DNA of 64,000 nucleotides from positions 372,001-436,000 of the forward strand of contig NZ_RWBG01000001.1 in assembly GCF_003944795.1 (NCBI RefSeq), in the 5' to 3' direction. A program made the translations under genes and the position numbers. The stretch comes from Mangrovimonas spongiae (GTDB lineage Bacteria; Bacteroidota; Bacteroidia; Flavobacteriales; Flavobacteriaceae). The notes under the pieces were generated by a model that saw only the letters and a program-made list of their open reading frames with translations, made no database searches and was not told where the DNA came from. Of the stretch, positions 34,132 to 44,063 are shown in pieces. How positions within the stretch are numbered: position 1 is the stretch's first letter; each line of letters opens with the position of its first letter.

Positions 34132-35259
34132 ATGAAACAATCAAAATTATATAGTATTGCTGTAATAGGCATGGTTGCCTTATTTTTTACAAGTTGTAAA
34201 CAAGACCAACAACAAGGGCAACAGCAACAACAAGCCATGCCGTTGGCAGTAACAGCAGTTCCACAAAAGAATGTTACAGTATATACAACCTACCCAACGA
34301 ATATAGAGGGTGTAATAAATAGTGAAGTTCGCGCCAAAGTTTCGGGTTATATACAAAAAGTTTTAGTTGATGAGGGGCAGAAAGTAAGAAAAGGACAAGC
34401 TTTATTTAAACTAGAAACACAGTCGTTAAGTCAAGATGCCGAAGCAGCTAAAGCGAGGGTAAATGTAGCACAAGTTGAAGTTGACAAACTAAAACCCTTA
34501 GTAGACAAAAATATTATTAGCGAAGTACAATTAGAAACCGCTAAAGCCAATTTAGCACAAGCCAAAAGTACTTACAATAGTATAATTGCAAATATTGGGT
34601 ATGCTTCTGTAACAAGTCCAGTAGATGGTTATGTTGGTGCCATTCCTTATAGAGAAGGCTCTTTAGTAAGTGCCACAAGCGCAAAACCTCTTACAACCGT
34701 TGCTAGTATAGAAAAAGTGTTTGCTTATTTCTCCATGAATGAAACCGAATATTTAAATTTTCTACAACAAACAGAAGGAAAGACACTACAAGATAAAATT
34801 AAAAACTTTCCTAAAGTAGAATTAGTATTAGCCAATGGACAAGCTTATGAGCAAAAAGGAACTATAGAAACAGTAACAGGACAGATTGATGCCAATACAG
34901 GAACGGTAAGCTTTAGAGCTATTTTTAATAACCCAAATTTACTATTAACTAATGGTAACAGCGGAACAATTAAAATACCAAAACAGTACGAAAATGCTAC
35001 AGTTGTACCACAATCGGCTACTTTTGAGCAACAAGGACAAACCTATGTGTACACTGTTGGAAAAGACAATACAGCTAAATCAACCTTAATGACAATACAA
35101 GACAAAAGCGATATGTTTTTAATTGTAAAATCAGGCGTAAAATCAGGTGATTTAATTGTAGTAAAAGGTATAGCTAAATTAAGAAACGGAATGCCTATAC
35201 AACCTCAAAAAGTGGCGTTTGATAGTATTGTAAAGCCTATAAAACCGCTGTTTCAATAA
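34132..35259 (+). CDS. RND efflux periplasmic adaptor lipoprotein
   Basis: Membrane fusion protein that links the RND pump to the outer membrane channel. Lipobox FFTSC (Cys22), then a Q-rich linker, a lipoyl-like domain split around a coiled coil (about 60-170), then beta-barrel and membrane-proximal domains. VSGYIQKVLVDEGQKVRKGQ is the first lipoyl half. 375 residues. Adaptor, pump and channel genes follow each other closely. Confidence 0.93.
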   Translation: MKQSKLYSIAVIGMVALFFTSCKQDQQQGQQQQQAMPLAVTAVPQKNVTVYTTYPTNIEGVINSEVRAKVSGYIQKVLVDEGQKVRKGQALFKLETQSLSQDAEAAKARVNVAQVEVDKLKPLVDKNIISEVQLETAKANLAQAKSTYNSIIANIGYASVTSPVDGYVGAIPYREGSLVSATSAKPLTTVASIEKVFAYFSMNETEYLNFLQQTEGKTLQDKIKNFPKVELVLANGQAYEQKGTIETVTGQIDANTGTVSFRAIFNNPNLLLTNGNSGTIKIPKQYENATVVPQSATFEQQGQTYVYTVGKDNTAKSTLMTIQDKSDMFLIVKSGVKSGDLIVVKGIAKLRNGMPIQPQKVAFDSIVKPIKPLFQ

Positions 35260-35278
35260 CATTTAGAAGAAAAGAATT

Positions 35279-38200
35279 ATGTTAAAAACATTTATAGAAA
35301 GACCGGTATTATCTACCGTTATTTCCATCATCATAGTTATTTTGGGTATTTTAGGATATTCAGCATTACCTGTTGAACAGTACCCAGATATTGCACCGCC
35401 AACCATTCAGGTGAATGCCACCTATCCTGGTGCCAGTGCCGAAACCATTTTAGAAAGTGTTATCATTCCTATTGAAGAGCAAATAAATGGTGTTGAAGGC
35501 ATGACCTATATGACATCTTCTGCTACAAACAATGGTACGGCAAATATTACAGTATATTTCGATCAAGAAATGGATCCAGATATTGCTGCTGTAAACGTAC
35601 AAAACCGTGTAGCACGTGCCAACCCATTATTGCCACAAGAAGTAATACAAACAGGAGTAACAACACAAAAACAACAAACATCGGCATTAATGTTCTTGTC
35701 GGTCTACTCCGAAAATGAAGATTACAATGCCACGTTTGTACAGAACTACTTAAAAATTAATGTTATTCCAGCCTTACAAAGGGTTAATGGTGTAGGAGAT
35801 GTAAACGTATTTTCTAATCAGGATTACGCCATGCGTATTTGGTTAAAACCAGAAAAACTGGCTAGCTATAATTTAGTGCCTTCAGAGGTAACGGCTGCGT
35901 TAAGAGAGCAAAGTTTAGAAGCTTCTGCTGGATCTTTAGGACAAAATGATGGTCAAGCGTTTTCGTATAATATTAAATATAGCGGACGTTTTAAAACCGA
36001 GAAGCAATACGAAGAGATCATTATAAAAGCTTTAGATAATGGCGAGTATTTACGTTTAAAAGATGTTGCTAAAATAGAGCTAGATGCACAAGGTTACGAT
36101 TCGTATGGGTTTACTAAAGGATTTCCAAGTGTTAATATGGGGATTTACCAAACCGCAGGTTCTAATGCCCAAGAGATTATAAAAAACATTAAATCCGAAT
36201 TAGACCGTTTATCTAAAGATTTTCCTAATGGCATAAAGTATCAAATTAATTACGATACGAATAATTTCTTAACGGCGTCAATGAACAAAGTAAGAAATAC
36301 TCTAATAGAGGCTTTCCTTTTGGTATTCTTGGTGGTGTTTATTTTCCTTCAAGATTTCCGTTCAACATTAATTCCAGCTATTGCTGTGCCCGTAGCCATT
36401 GTAGGAACATTTTTCTTCCTTAATTTATTTGGCTATTCTGTAAACTTACTTACGCTTTTTGCCTTAGTATTAGCTATTGGTATTGTAGTAGATGATGCCA
36501 TAGTTGTGGTAGAAGCGGTGCATGCCAAGATAGACGAAGGTGCTAAAAGTGCTAAAACAGCAACATTAGATGCCATGCACGAAATTTCTGGAGCCATTAT
36601 TTCTATTACTCTAGTTATGGCAGCGGTATTTATTCCGGTAACCTTTATTCAAGGACCAACAGGAGTATTCTACGAACAATTTGGGGTAACATTAATTGTA
36701 GCTATTTTAATCTCAGCCATTAATGCTTTAACATTAAGTCCAGCATTATGTGCTTTATTTTTAAAAGGACATGATGAGCATGAACATGAAAACAAAAGCT
36801 TCTTACAGAAATTTTACGATAAGTTTAATGCAGGATTTAATGCCACTACCGAACGTTACGGAAAATCACTAGCCTTTTTATACAAAAACAAATGGATTAC
36901 AGGTGTCTTATTAGTGCTTTCTGGAGTTGGTATTTGGTGGGCAGCCAATACAACACCAACAGGATTTGTACCAAATGAAGATCGTGGGGTTGTTTTTATG
37001 AACATTGAATTACCTGCAGGAGCTTCTATGGATAGAACAAATGCAGTAACTCAAGAACTTTACAAAAAAGCAACACAAATTCCTGGCGTTAATGGTGTAA
37101 CCGTAATTAATGGTAGAAGTTTAATTAGTGGTGCTGGAACTAACTACGGATTAGGGTTTGTTATGTTAGATGATTGGAGTGAAAGAGAAACAGAAGACCT
37201 GTCATCAAATGCTATTGTAGGCAAGCTTTTTGGTATTGCAGCAACCATACCAGATGCTAATATTATTTTCTTTGCGCCGCCAAGTATCCCTGGTTTTGGA
37301 CTTTCAGGTGGTTTTGAGGTGAATTTAATGGATAAATCTGGTGGAAGTTTTGAAGATCTAGATGCTGCCACACAACAGTTTATTGGTAACTTGATGAAAC
37401 ATCCAGAAATTCAGTATGGCCAGTCATCATTTAACACAAAATATCCGCAATACGAATTAGATATTGATGTGCCATTAGCAAAAAGATATGGCGTTTCAAT
37501 AAGCAGTATTTTCTCTACTTTACAAGGGTATATAGGAGGTGTTTATGCAGCAGACTTTGCGAGATTTGGTAAACAATATCGCGTATATGTTCAAGCTTTG
37601 CCAGAAGATAGAACAGATGCGAATTCTCTAAACGAGTTATATATAAAAACAGGTAGCGGAGACATGGCACCTATCACTCAGTTTGTTGATTTAAATCGTG
37701 TTTATGGACCACAATCGGTAACCCGTTTTAACTTGTATAATTCAGCAAAAATAAGTGGTGCTTCCAACCCAGGATTTAGTACAGGAGATGCTATTGCTAT
37801 TGTAAACGAAGAGGTTAAAAAGTTGCCAAGTAATTTTGATGTAGCATATTCAGGGTTATCTCGTGAAGAGGTAAATGCAGGAAACCAAACCGCCGTGATA
37901 TTCTTGTTAGTAATTGTATTTGTTTACTTTTTATTAGCAGCGCAATACGAAAGTTATTTGTTGCCATTAGCGGTAATACTTTCATTACCACTTGGGGTAT
38001 TTGGGGCTTTCTTTTCAACCAAAATTATGGGCTTAGAAAACAACATTTATTTCCAAATTGCCCTAATTATGCTAGTTGGTCTGTTGGCTAAAAATGCTAT
38101 TCTTATTGTAGAATTTGCATTGCAAAGACGACGACATGGCGAAAATCTAGTAGATGCTGCCATACATGGTGCCAAAGCACGTTTACGTCCTATTTTAATG

Positions 38201-38416
38201 ACCTCTTTTGCCTTTATTTTAGGATTAATGCCTTTAGTGTTAGCAAAAGGTGTTGGTGCCGAAGGAAATAATTCTATTGGAACAGGAGCCGCAGGCGGTA
38301 TGTTAATAGGAACCATATTAGGGGTATTTGTTATTCCCATCTTATTCATTCTATTCCAATGGTTGCAAGAAAAAGTATCAAGTAAACCAGTTGTTATTGA
38401 AACTAAAGACGCTTAA
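35279..38416 (+). CDS. RND multidrug efflux permease (HAE1/AcrB type)
   Basis: Proton-driven inner-membrane pump, 1045 residues. The paired membrane Asp residues of the proton relay are Asp405 and Asp406 in AIGIVVDDAIVV. Two large periplasmic loops follow helices 1 and 7, and GFVPNEDRGVVF marks the second-half start. The length and motifs fit hydrophobic drug pumps rather than metal pumps. Substrate range unknown. Confidence 0.95.
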   Translation: MLKTFIERPVLSTVISIIIVILGILGYSALPVEQYPDIAPPTIQVNATYPGASAETILESVIIPIEEQINGVEGMTYMTSSATNNGTANITVYFDQEMDPDIAAVNVQNRVARANPLLPQEVIQTGVTTQKQQTSALMFLSVYSENEDYNATFVQNYLKINVIPALQRVNGVGDVNVFSNQDYAMRIWLKPEKLASYNLVPSEVTAALREQSLEASAGSLGQNDGQAFSYNIKYSGRFKTEKQYEEIIIKALDNGEYLRLKDVAKIELDAQGYDSYGFTKGFPSVNMGIYQTAGSNAQEIIKNIKSELDRLSKDFPNGIKYQINYDTNNFLTASMNKVRNTLIEAFLLVFLVVFIFLQDFRSTLIPAIAVPVAIVGTFFFLNLFGYSVNLLTLFALVLAIGIVVDDAIVVVEAVHAKIDEGAKSAKTATLDAMHEISGAIISITLVMAAVFIPVTFIQGPTGVFYEQFGVTLIVAILISAINALTLSPALCALFLKGHDEHEHENKSFLQKFYDKFNAGFNATTERYGKSLAFLYKNKWITGVLLVLSGVGIWWAANTTPTGFVPNEDRGVVFMNIELPAGASMDRTNAVTQELYKKATQIPGVNGVTVINGRSLISGAGTNYGLGFVMLDDWSERETEDLSSNAIVGKLFGIAATIPDANIIFFAPPSIPGFGLSGGFEVNLMDKSGGSFEDLDAATQQFIGNLMKHPEIQYGQSSFNTKYPQYELDIDVPLAKRYGVSISSIFSTLQGYIGGVYAADFARFGKQYRVYVQALPEDRTDANSLNELYIKTGSGDMAPITQFVDLNRVYGPQSVTRFNLYNSAKISGASNPGFSTGDAIAIVNEEVKKLPSNFDVAYSGLSREEVNAGNQTAVIFLLVIVFVYFLLAAQYESYLLPLAVILSLPLGVFGAFFSTKIMGLENNIYFQIALIMLVGLLAKNAILIVEFALQRRRHGENLVDAAIHGAKARLRPILMTSFAFILGLMPLVLAKGVGAEGNNSIGTGAAGGMLIGTILGVFVIPILFILFQWLQEKVSSKPVVIETKDA

Positions 38417-38418
38417 AT

Positions 38419-39816
38419 ATGAATTCAATTATAAATAAAACACTCATTGTAGTCGTGATGGCTACAACCTTACAAAGTTGTTTTGTGGCAAAGGACTATA
38501 CGCGTCCAGAGTTAGATGAAACAGAACATTTATATCGTACCGATAATTTACCACAAGATAGTTTATCTATGGCAGATGTATCGTGGAAAGATATGTTTAC
38601 CGATACGTATTTACAACAGTATGTAGAAGAAGGCCTTCAAAATAATTTAGATATTCGTGTGGCCATACAACAAATGGCTGCTGCCGAAGCATATATGAAA
38701 CAAGGTAAAGCAGGGTATTTACCAAGTTTTAATGCCAATGCACAAATGACACATCAAGAGTTATCAGAAAACAGTCAGTTTGGTGGATTTTTCTCTTCCA
38801 TAGATCAATACGAACTTTCTGGAAGCTTATCTTGGGAAGCCGATATTTGGGGCAAAATACGCAGTAATAAGCGAGCAGGAGAAGCTAGTTATTTACAAAG
38901 TGTAGCAGCACATCAAGCTGTGAAAACACAGTTAGTGTCGGCTATTGCAACAACCTATTATCAGTTAGTGGCTTTAGATGCTCAATTAAAAATTACCGAG
39001 CAAACTATTGCTACAAGGGATAGTAGTGTTTACACAATTAAAGAGTTAAAAAATGCCGGACAAGTAAACCAAGTTGCTGTAGACCAAAATATTGCTCAGT
39101 ATAACAATGCTAAGGCTTTAAAAGTAGAGTTAGAGGCAGCAATTTTTAAAACCGAAAACACACTTAACTTACTTTTAGGCAGGCCAGCTGCAACGATAGA
39201 ACGTAGTGCTTTAGATAATCAGCAATTGGAGGCCGATATTAAATTAGGTGTTCCAGCAACCTTATTACGTAACAGACCAGATGTAATGGCTGCCGAATAT
39301 GGCTTAATTAATGCATTTGAAATGACAAATGTTGCACGAAGCGATTTTTATCCTTCGTTAACATTAACAGCTACTGGCGGATTTCAAAGTTTAGAGTTAG
39401 ACGAGTTATTTAATGCCAACTCGTTATTTGCGAATATTATTGGCGGTTTAGCACAACCTATTTTTAATAAACGCGCTATAAAAACACAACACGAAGTAGC
39501 TGTAGCACAACAAGAACAAGCATTATTAAATTTTAAGAAAACGTTATTAACCGCAGGTAACGAAGTATCAAACGCGTTATACGATTATAATGCTGAAACC
39601 GAGAAGTTTGAGTTTAGAGAAAAAGAAGTAAAAGCATTACGTAATGCCGAAGCAAACTCAGAAGAGTTACTTAAAAATGGTTATGCTAACTACTTAGATT
39701 TATTAACAGCTAGACAAAGTGCTTTAAGTGCAGAACTTAACATGATTGACAATAAGCTTAATCAACTATTAAGTGTGGTAAATTTATATGAAGCGCTTGG
39801 TGGCGGCTGGAAATAA
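38419..39816 (+). CDS. RND efflux outer membrane factor (OprM/NodT type lipoprotein)
   Basis: TolC-like trimeric channel, 465 residues. Lipobox LQSC (Cys21), then two repeats of about 200 residues, with the conserved ARSDFYPSLTLTATGGFQ and, in both halves, alpha-helical barrel segments. It begins three bases after the permease stop. Family NodT/OprM is clear. Confidence 0.93.
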   Translation: MNSIINKTLIVVVMATTLQSCFVAKDYTRPELDETEHLYRTDNLPQDSLSMADVSWKDMFTDTYLQQYVEEGLQNNLDIRVAIQQMAAAEAYMKQGKAGYLPSFNANAQMTHQELSENSQFGGFFSSIDQYELSGSLSWEADIWGKIRSNKRAGEASYLQSVAAHQAVKTQLVSAIATTYYQLVALDAQLKITEQTIATRDSSVYTIKELKNAGQVNQVAVDQNIAQYNNAKALKVELEAAIFKTENTLNLLLGRPAATIERSALDNQQLEADIKLGVPATLLRNRPDVMAAEYGLINAFEMTNVARSDFYPSLTLTATGGFQSLELDELFNANSLFANIIGGLAQPIFNKRAIKTQHEVAVAQQEQALLNFKKTLLTAGNEVSNALYDYNAETEKFEFREKEVKALRNAEANSEELLKNGYANYLDLLTARQSALSAELNMIDNKLNQLLSVVNLYEALGGGWK

Positions 39817-39820
39817 AATA

Positions 39821-40408
39821 ATGATAACTAAGGATAACTTATTACAATGTTCGGTAGCCAATTTTACGGCTTTTGGTAGTAAACGGTTTACTATGGATGA
39901 ACTTGCGAGTACCTTAGGTATTTCTAAAAAAACTATTTATAAATTTTACAATAGCAAAGAGGATCTAGTTGTAGATAGTGTGTCGTTTTTAGTAACAGAT
40001 TTTGAAAAAACCGTTAGCGACATTATTACAAAACAACAAGATCCTCTTGTTTGTATTATTGAAATTTATAAACATGGCTTTGAGCGATTAAAACATTTTA
40101 AACCATCTTTTATATTTGGGCTAAAAAAGTATTACCCAAAAGCAAACCAAGTGTTTGATGCCTTTAGAGATAATATTGTAAATAATACTATTTATGGGTT
40201 ATTACAGCAAGCGCAGCAAAAAGAGTTTATAAGTAACGATGTTAATTTAAACCTTTTTTGCGAGTTGTATTTTAATAGATTTGAAGAAATGGCCTTTAAA
40301 AACAATGCCCTTTTTGAAACGTATTCAAATACAGAGTTATTAAATCATTTTGTAATATTTAATTTAAAAGGCATTTCAAACAAAGGATATTCTAACCCTT
40401 ATTATTAG
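39821..40408 (+). CDS. TetR/AcrR family regulator at the end of the efflux operon
   Basis: 195 residues with an N-terminal TetR helix-turn-helix (FTMDELASTLGISKKTIYKF) and a helical ligand-binding domain. An in-frame ATG at 39788 lies inside the channel gene and gives no recognised sequence, so the ATG at 39821, five bases after the channel stop, is chosen. A second regulator in the same operon is unusual. Its stop overlaps that of the convergent peptidase gene. Confidence 0.88.
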   Translation: MITKDNLLQCSVANFTAFGSKRFTMDELASTLGISKKTIYKFYNSKEDLVVDSVSFLVTDFEKTVSDIITKQQDPLVCIIEIYKHGFERLKHFKPSFIFGLKKYYPKANQVFDAFRDNIVNNTIYGLLQQAQQKEFISNDVNLNLFCELYFNRFEEMAFKNNALFETYSNTELLNHFVIFNLKGISNKGYSNPYY

Positions 40409-42768
40409 TTATTTAGTGTTTCTTGAAACAGTTTAAAAATGCGTCGGTATTCATCAGACCAACTGCTGCTTTCAATAAATCCGTGACCTTCCATAGGGAA
40501 TACAGCTAATTCCCAACGGTCTTTTTTCAATTCTATTAAACGTTGCGAGAGCCTCACAACATCTTGAAACTGCACATTAGTATCAACCATACCGTGTAAC
40601 ATTAAAAGATGTCCTTTTAAGCCATCGGCAAAATAAATAGGCGAGCTACGTTTATAAGCTTTAGGATCTTCAACAGGTGTATTTAAAATATTTGCAGTAT
40701 AGCCATGGTTGTAATGAGCCCAATCTGTAACCGAACGTAATGCTGCACCACTTTTAAAGGTGTCAGGTGTTTTAAACATGGCCATTAAAGTAATAAACCC
40801 ACCATAAGAACCACCATAAATTCCAAGCTTATCTTTAGAGATGTTATGATGCTCTACAAGATATTTAGCTCCATCAATTTGATCGGTTAAATCCTTTCCT
40901 CCCATGTGCCTGTAAATGGCCGTTCGCCAGTCTCTACCATAGCCTTTACTAGCTCTAAAATCAATATTTAAAACCGTATAACCATTATCTGCTAAGAGGT
41001 TATGAAACATATATTCACGATAGTAAGACGACCACCATTGATGCACATTTTGTAAATAACCAGCACCGTGAACAAAAATTATGGCGGCACCATTACTTTT
41101 TTCAGGGTTTGGTTTAAATAATGTAGCAGGAACTTTTGCTCCATCTCTGGCTTTAAATGATATAATTTCGGGATCTTTCCATGAATAAGATTCAAAATCT
41201 TCTGAAGTAGAGTTTGTAAGTTGCGTCATGGGTGCCTTAGGGGTGTTATCCATAACATATAATTCCCAAGGTTTATTTTTATAAGAGTATCGTATAGCTA
41301 ATTTGGTTTCATCTGGTGAGATGGTAACTTCATGCCCCCCTTTTTTTGTAGTTATTTGATGGAGTTTTCCGCCATTTACAGATAAGTGATAAAAATGTGT
41401 TTCATGTGGACTAACCTTATTACTAGTTATGTAAAAGGTGGACTTGTCTTTAGAAAGTGTTGCAGTTTGGATCTCGAATTGTCCTTTTGTTAAAGCTGAT
41501 GTTTTTCCAGAAGTTACATTTGTAGTATATAAGTGTGCATAACCAGTTTTTTCAGATTTATACCAAACAGTTTCCTGGTTTAACCAACCCATTTCTGGTC
41601 TAGAAAACCAACCAATACCAGGACCGCCAATCCAAGCGTCATCATGTTGATGATCTACAAGGTTTAAACTACCATCTTCTAAATTAATAGTCATAATCCA
41701 ACGGTCTTTGTAATCTTGCGAGGTGATATTTATTAGTGTTTTATCATCTTTAGAAAATAGAGGATTACCAAAATTTACAGGTCTTGGTTCGTCGTAAGTG
41801 TTACTGTATTCTTCTGAATTTTCAAGGTAGTCTTTTAAAAAGTCAGGTTTGTTTTTAATGCCTTCGATTTCATTAGTTTTTACTTGGTAAGTTTTATTTG
41901 TGTTAAGGTTTAATATCCAAGTTTGGTAGTTATATTGCTTGCTACCAACTTTTGAACGTGCATTCAAATCTTTAGTGTATCCATCTTTAGTAACAAAATC
42001 TGGAACAATAGTGTTTTTTCTGTTAGGCGTTTTATAAAGTTTGTAAACAACATACTTTAAGCTAGGTGAAATAGTTAAGTTTCCAATTCGCCATTTTCCA
42101 ATATAGGTTGGTTCTAGCTGTTTTAATGCGCTTTGTTCGCGCCTATATTGTTTGGCTTGTTTTTGGTGTTCTCTTTCGGTTAAAATATCAAAAAGTGCTA
42201 GTTGATCGTTTTCTAACCACTCTTCTTGAGAGGAAGGCTTTTTATCACGAGGTTCTTTACCTGTTTTAAAATAGGTGAGTTGCTTTGTTGTGCCAGAATT
42301 AATATCCCATTGATATAAGTTATTACTTTTTTTGTAAACAATACTTTTGTTATCGCCAGAAAAAACAGGGTTACTTTCTTTTTCAACCGTATGTGTAATG
42401 CGTTTAATACTGTAATTATGAGTATTCATTAAAAAAATATCCCCACTTTTAGCATAGACTTTCATGGTAAAATCGCTTGAAAAATTGCCTTGATTGGTTT
42501 TTGCTTTTAAATCTTTAAAAGTCATTTTTTCAATGGCTTTTGTGGTGGTGTTAACCTTGTATGTAGAACGAATGGTATCGTTATCTGGGTTCCAACTAAA
42601 ATAAATATCGTTACTGTTCTCGGACCAACTAATGTTTGTAGGTAAGTAGCCCACAAAGTCCTCGCCTTTCATTATCTCATCAATAGCAAGTGTTGAGGTG
42701 TTTTTTACTTGAGTGAATCCGGAAAATGATAAAAATAAAGAAAGCGATAAAAACAGAAGATATTTCAT
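40405..42768 (-). CDS. Prolyl oligopeptidase family (S9) serine peptidase
   Basis: Exported peptidase of the DPP4/acylaminoacyl peptidase type, 787 residues. The signal peptide is LSLSLFLSFSGFTQ. A beta-propeller fills about 30-540. The catalytic triad is Ser654 (GIYGGSYGGF), Asp729 (MVDTNVQ) and His762 (MEGHGF). Probably cleaves peptides in the periplasm. It stands alone. Confidence 0.93.
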   Translation of the reverse strand: MKYLLFLSLSLFLSFSGFTQVKNTSTLAIDEIMKGEDFVGYLPTNISWSENSNDIYFSWNPDNDTIRSTYKVNTTTKAIEKMTFKDLKAKTNQGNFSSDFTMKVYAKSGDIFLMNTHNYSIKRITHTVEKESNPVFSGDNKSIVYKKSNNLYQWDINSGTTKQLTYFKTGKEPRDKKPSSQEEWLENDQLALFDILTEREHQKQAKQYRREQSALKQLEPTYIGKWRIGNLTISPSLKYVVYKLYKTPNRKNTIVPDFVTKDGYTKDLNARSKVGSKQYNYQTWILNLNTNKTYQVKTNEIEGIKNKPDFLKDYLENSEEYSNTYDEPRPVNFGNPLFSKDDKTLINITSQDYKDRWIMTINLEDGSLNLVDHQHDDAWIGGPGIGWFSRPEMGWLNQETVWYKSEKTGYAHLYTTNVTSGKTSALTKGQFEIQTATLSKDKSTFYITSNKVSPHETHFYHLSVNGGKLHQITTKKGGHEVTISPDETKLAIRYSYKNKPWELYVMDNTPKAPMTQLTNSTSEDFESYSWKDPEIISFKARDGAKVPATLFKPNPEKSNGAAIIFVHGAGYLQNVHQWWSSYYREYMFHNLLADNGYTVLNIDFRASKGYGRDWRTAIYRHMGGKDLTDQIDGAKYLVEHHNISKDKLGIYGGSYGGFITLMAMFKTPDTFKSGAALRSVTDWAHYNHGYTANILNTPVEDPKAYKRSSPIYFADGLKGHLLMLHGMVDTNVQFQDVVRLSQRLIELKKDRWELAVFPMEGHGFIESSSWSDEYRRIFKLFQETLNN

Positions 42769-42785
42769 ATTGCAGGCTAAAAGAT

Positions 42786-42793
42786 TAATTTTG
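42786..42793 (+). promoter_or_regulatory. Likely -7 element before the 131-residue protein gene
   Basis: TAATTTTG matches TAnnTTTG, 39 bases before the ATG at 42833. Confidence 0.4.
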
Positions 42794-42832
42794 CACTAAA
42801 AGTAACCTATTTAGGTTTAAGTAAAAAAACAG

Positions 42833-43228
42833 ATGAAAAAAGATATTGAAATCCCAAAGGTTGAAGGTGTTTATATGGCTGCGGTAAGTGAGTTTAACGA
42901 TACCCATAGAACGCACGACTGGAATGTGTATTTAGTGAATGACAATGAGTTTGCTTTGGATACGGTATTAATTGTGTCTTTAGGGTATTCAACCGATAAG
43001 AAAACATCTGTTATGCGCCATAAATTAGATGTTTTACCAGCAAAAAGCTATGCGAAAGTCGAGTTTTTACAAGAAGATGTTTTGGCTTTAAATAACGAGT
43101 TTAAAGTTACTTTTTTTAAGGATAGCCAAATGTTTGATAAAACCTATATTTTTAAGAAAAACACGATTAATAAAAATGCATTACAAACAATTCCGTTAAT
43201 GGAAACCAAAGGGGTTTTGGTTAGGTGA
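42833..43228 (+). CDS. Conserved hypothetical protein, 131 residues
   Basis: Cytosolic protein, mostly beta strand by pattern (VYLVNDNEFALDTVLIVSLGY; LPAKSYAKVEFLQED). No signal or membrane segment and no domain recognised. It has its own promoter-like element and is divergent from the S9 peptidase. It is the last core gene before the accessory patch. Confidence 0.72.
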   Translation: MKKDIEIPKVEGVYMAAVSEFNDTHRTHDWNVYLVNDNEFALDTVLIVSLGYSTDKKTSVMRHKLDVLPAKSYAKVEFLQEDVLALNNEFKVTFFKDSQMFDKTYIFKKNTINKNALQTIPLMETKGVLVR

Positions 43229-43256
43229 AAGTTAATACATAGTTGGCTGCAGAATT

Positions 43257-44063
43257 TTATTCATAATTTCCAAATAAAGGATAATTGTCATCATTATATC
43301 CAAAAGGTGTTGATACTTCAAGTGTATAATATAATTGAAAAGTACCATCGTCCAATCTGTCATATGCATTTATTACATAATTGCTATAATTGTTTTCAGA
43401 GAATGAGCGATAGAAAGCTCCAAGTAAATAGTGTTTTCCTTTGAATGGATTAGGGCTTGAATCATATTCCTGAAACAGTATTTCAGTCTTATCATTTATT
43501 TCGAAATTTAGATCATACTTGAATTTTTCAACTTTTATTAAGTTATTGTTTTCTAGATAAAATTTTCTGAGGAGTAAATTTTCATCATTTTTTTCGAGAA
43601 TCAAATTGTCTCCATAATAATAGTTTAGTACCAAACCATCTCTCCTTATAGCTTTCTGTATTTGATTATTACTAATTATGTATTCAACAGGATTTTCGGG
43701 ATTATCGGTAAAATAATAAGGTGCCGTTTCTGGATGTGTATAAACTTTATAAGTATCATTTAATTTAATTATTGAATCGTAAATATCATTAGTCAACCTT
43801 TTGTTTAGGTAAGATGAAAATGGATCATAGATCTCAAACCCTCCAATTACTTTAGTTATATTTTGATTTTGGTAATTAAATACAATAGAATCTAATTGAG
43901 AAAACGTAAAATTATTATCAGTAAACCTGATATCATCATTAAATAAAAGATATTGAACGTCACTGTCTAGAAGATTATTCGAATACTCATTTTCTATTTC
44001 ATCATCGTTACTACAGCTAGTTAATAATAAGATTGGAATTATAATGTTCAGTAGAGTTCTCAT
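43257..44063 (-). CDS. Hypothetical lipoprotein paired with an XRE membrane regulator
   Basis: 268 residues with a lipoprotein signal (LLLTSC, Cys17) and an acidic, N- and Y-rich body with no domain I recognise. Its start overlaps the stop of the upstream XRE gene by four bases (ATGA), so the two are translationally coupled. The pair lies at the left end of a patch of apparently recently acquired genes. Confidence 0.7.
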   Translation of the reverse strand: MRTLLNIIIPILLLTSCSNDDEIENEYSNNLLDSDVQYLLFNDDIRFTDNNFTFSQLDSIVFNYQNQNITKVIGGFEIYDPFSSYLNKRLTNDIYDSIIKLNDTYKVYTHPETAPYYFTDNPENPVEYIISNNQIQKAIRRDGLVLNYYYGDNLILEKNDENLLLRKFYLENNNLIKVEKFKYDLNFEINDKTEILFQEYDSSPNPFKGKHYLLGAFYRSFSENNYSNYVINAYDRLDDGTFQLYYTLEVSTPFGYNDDNYPLFGNYE

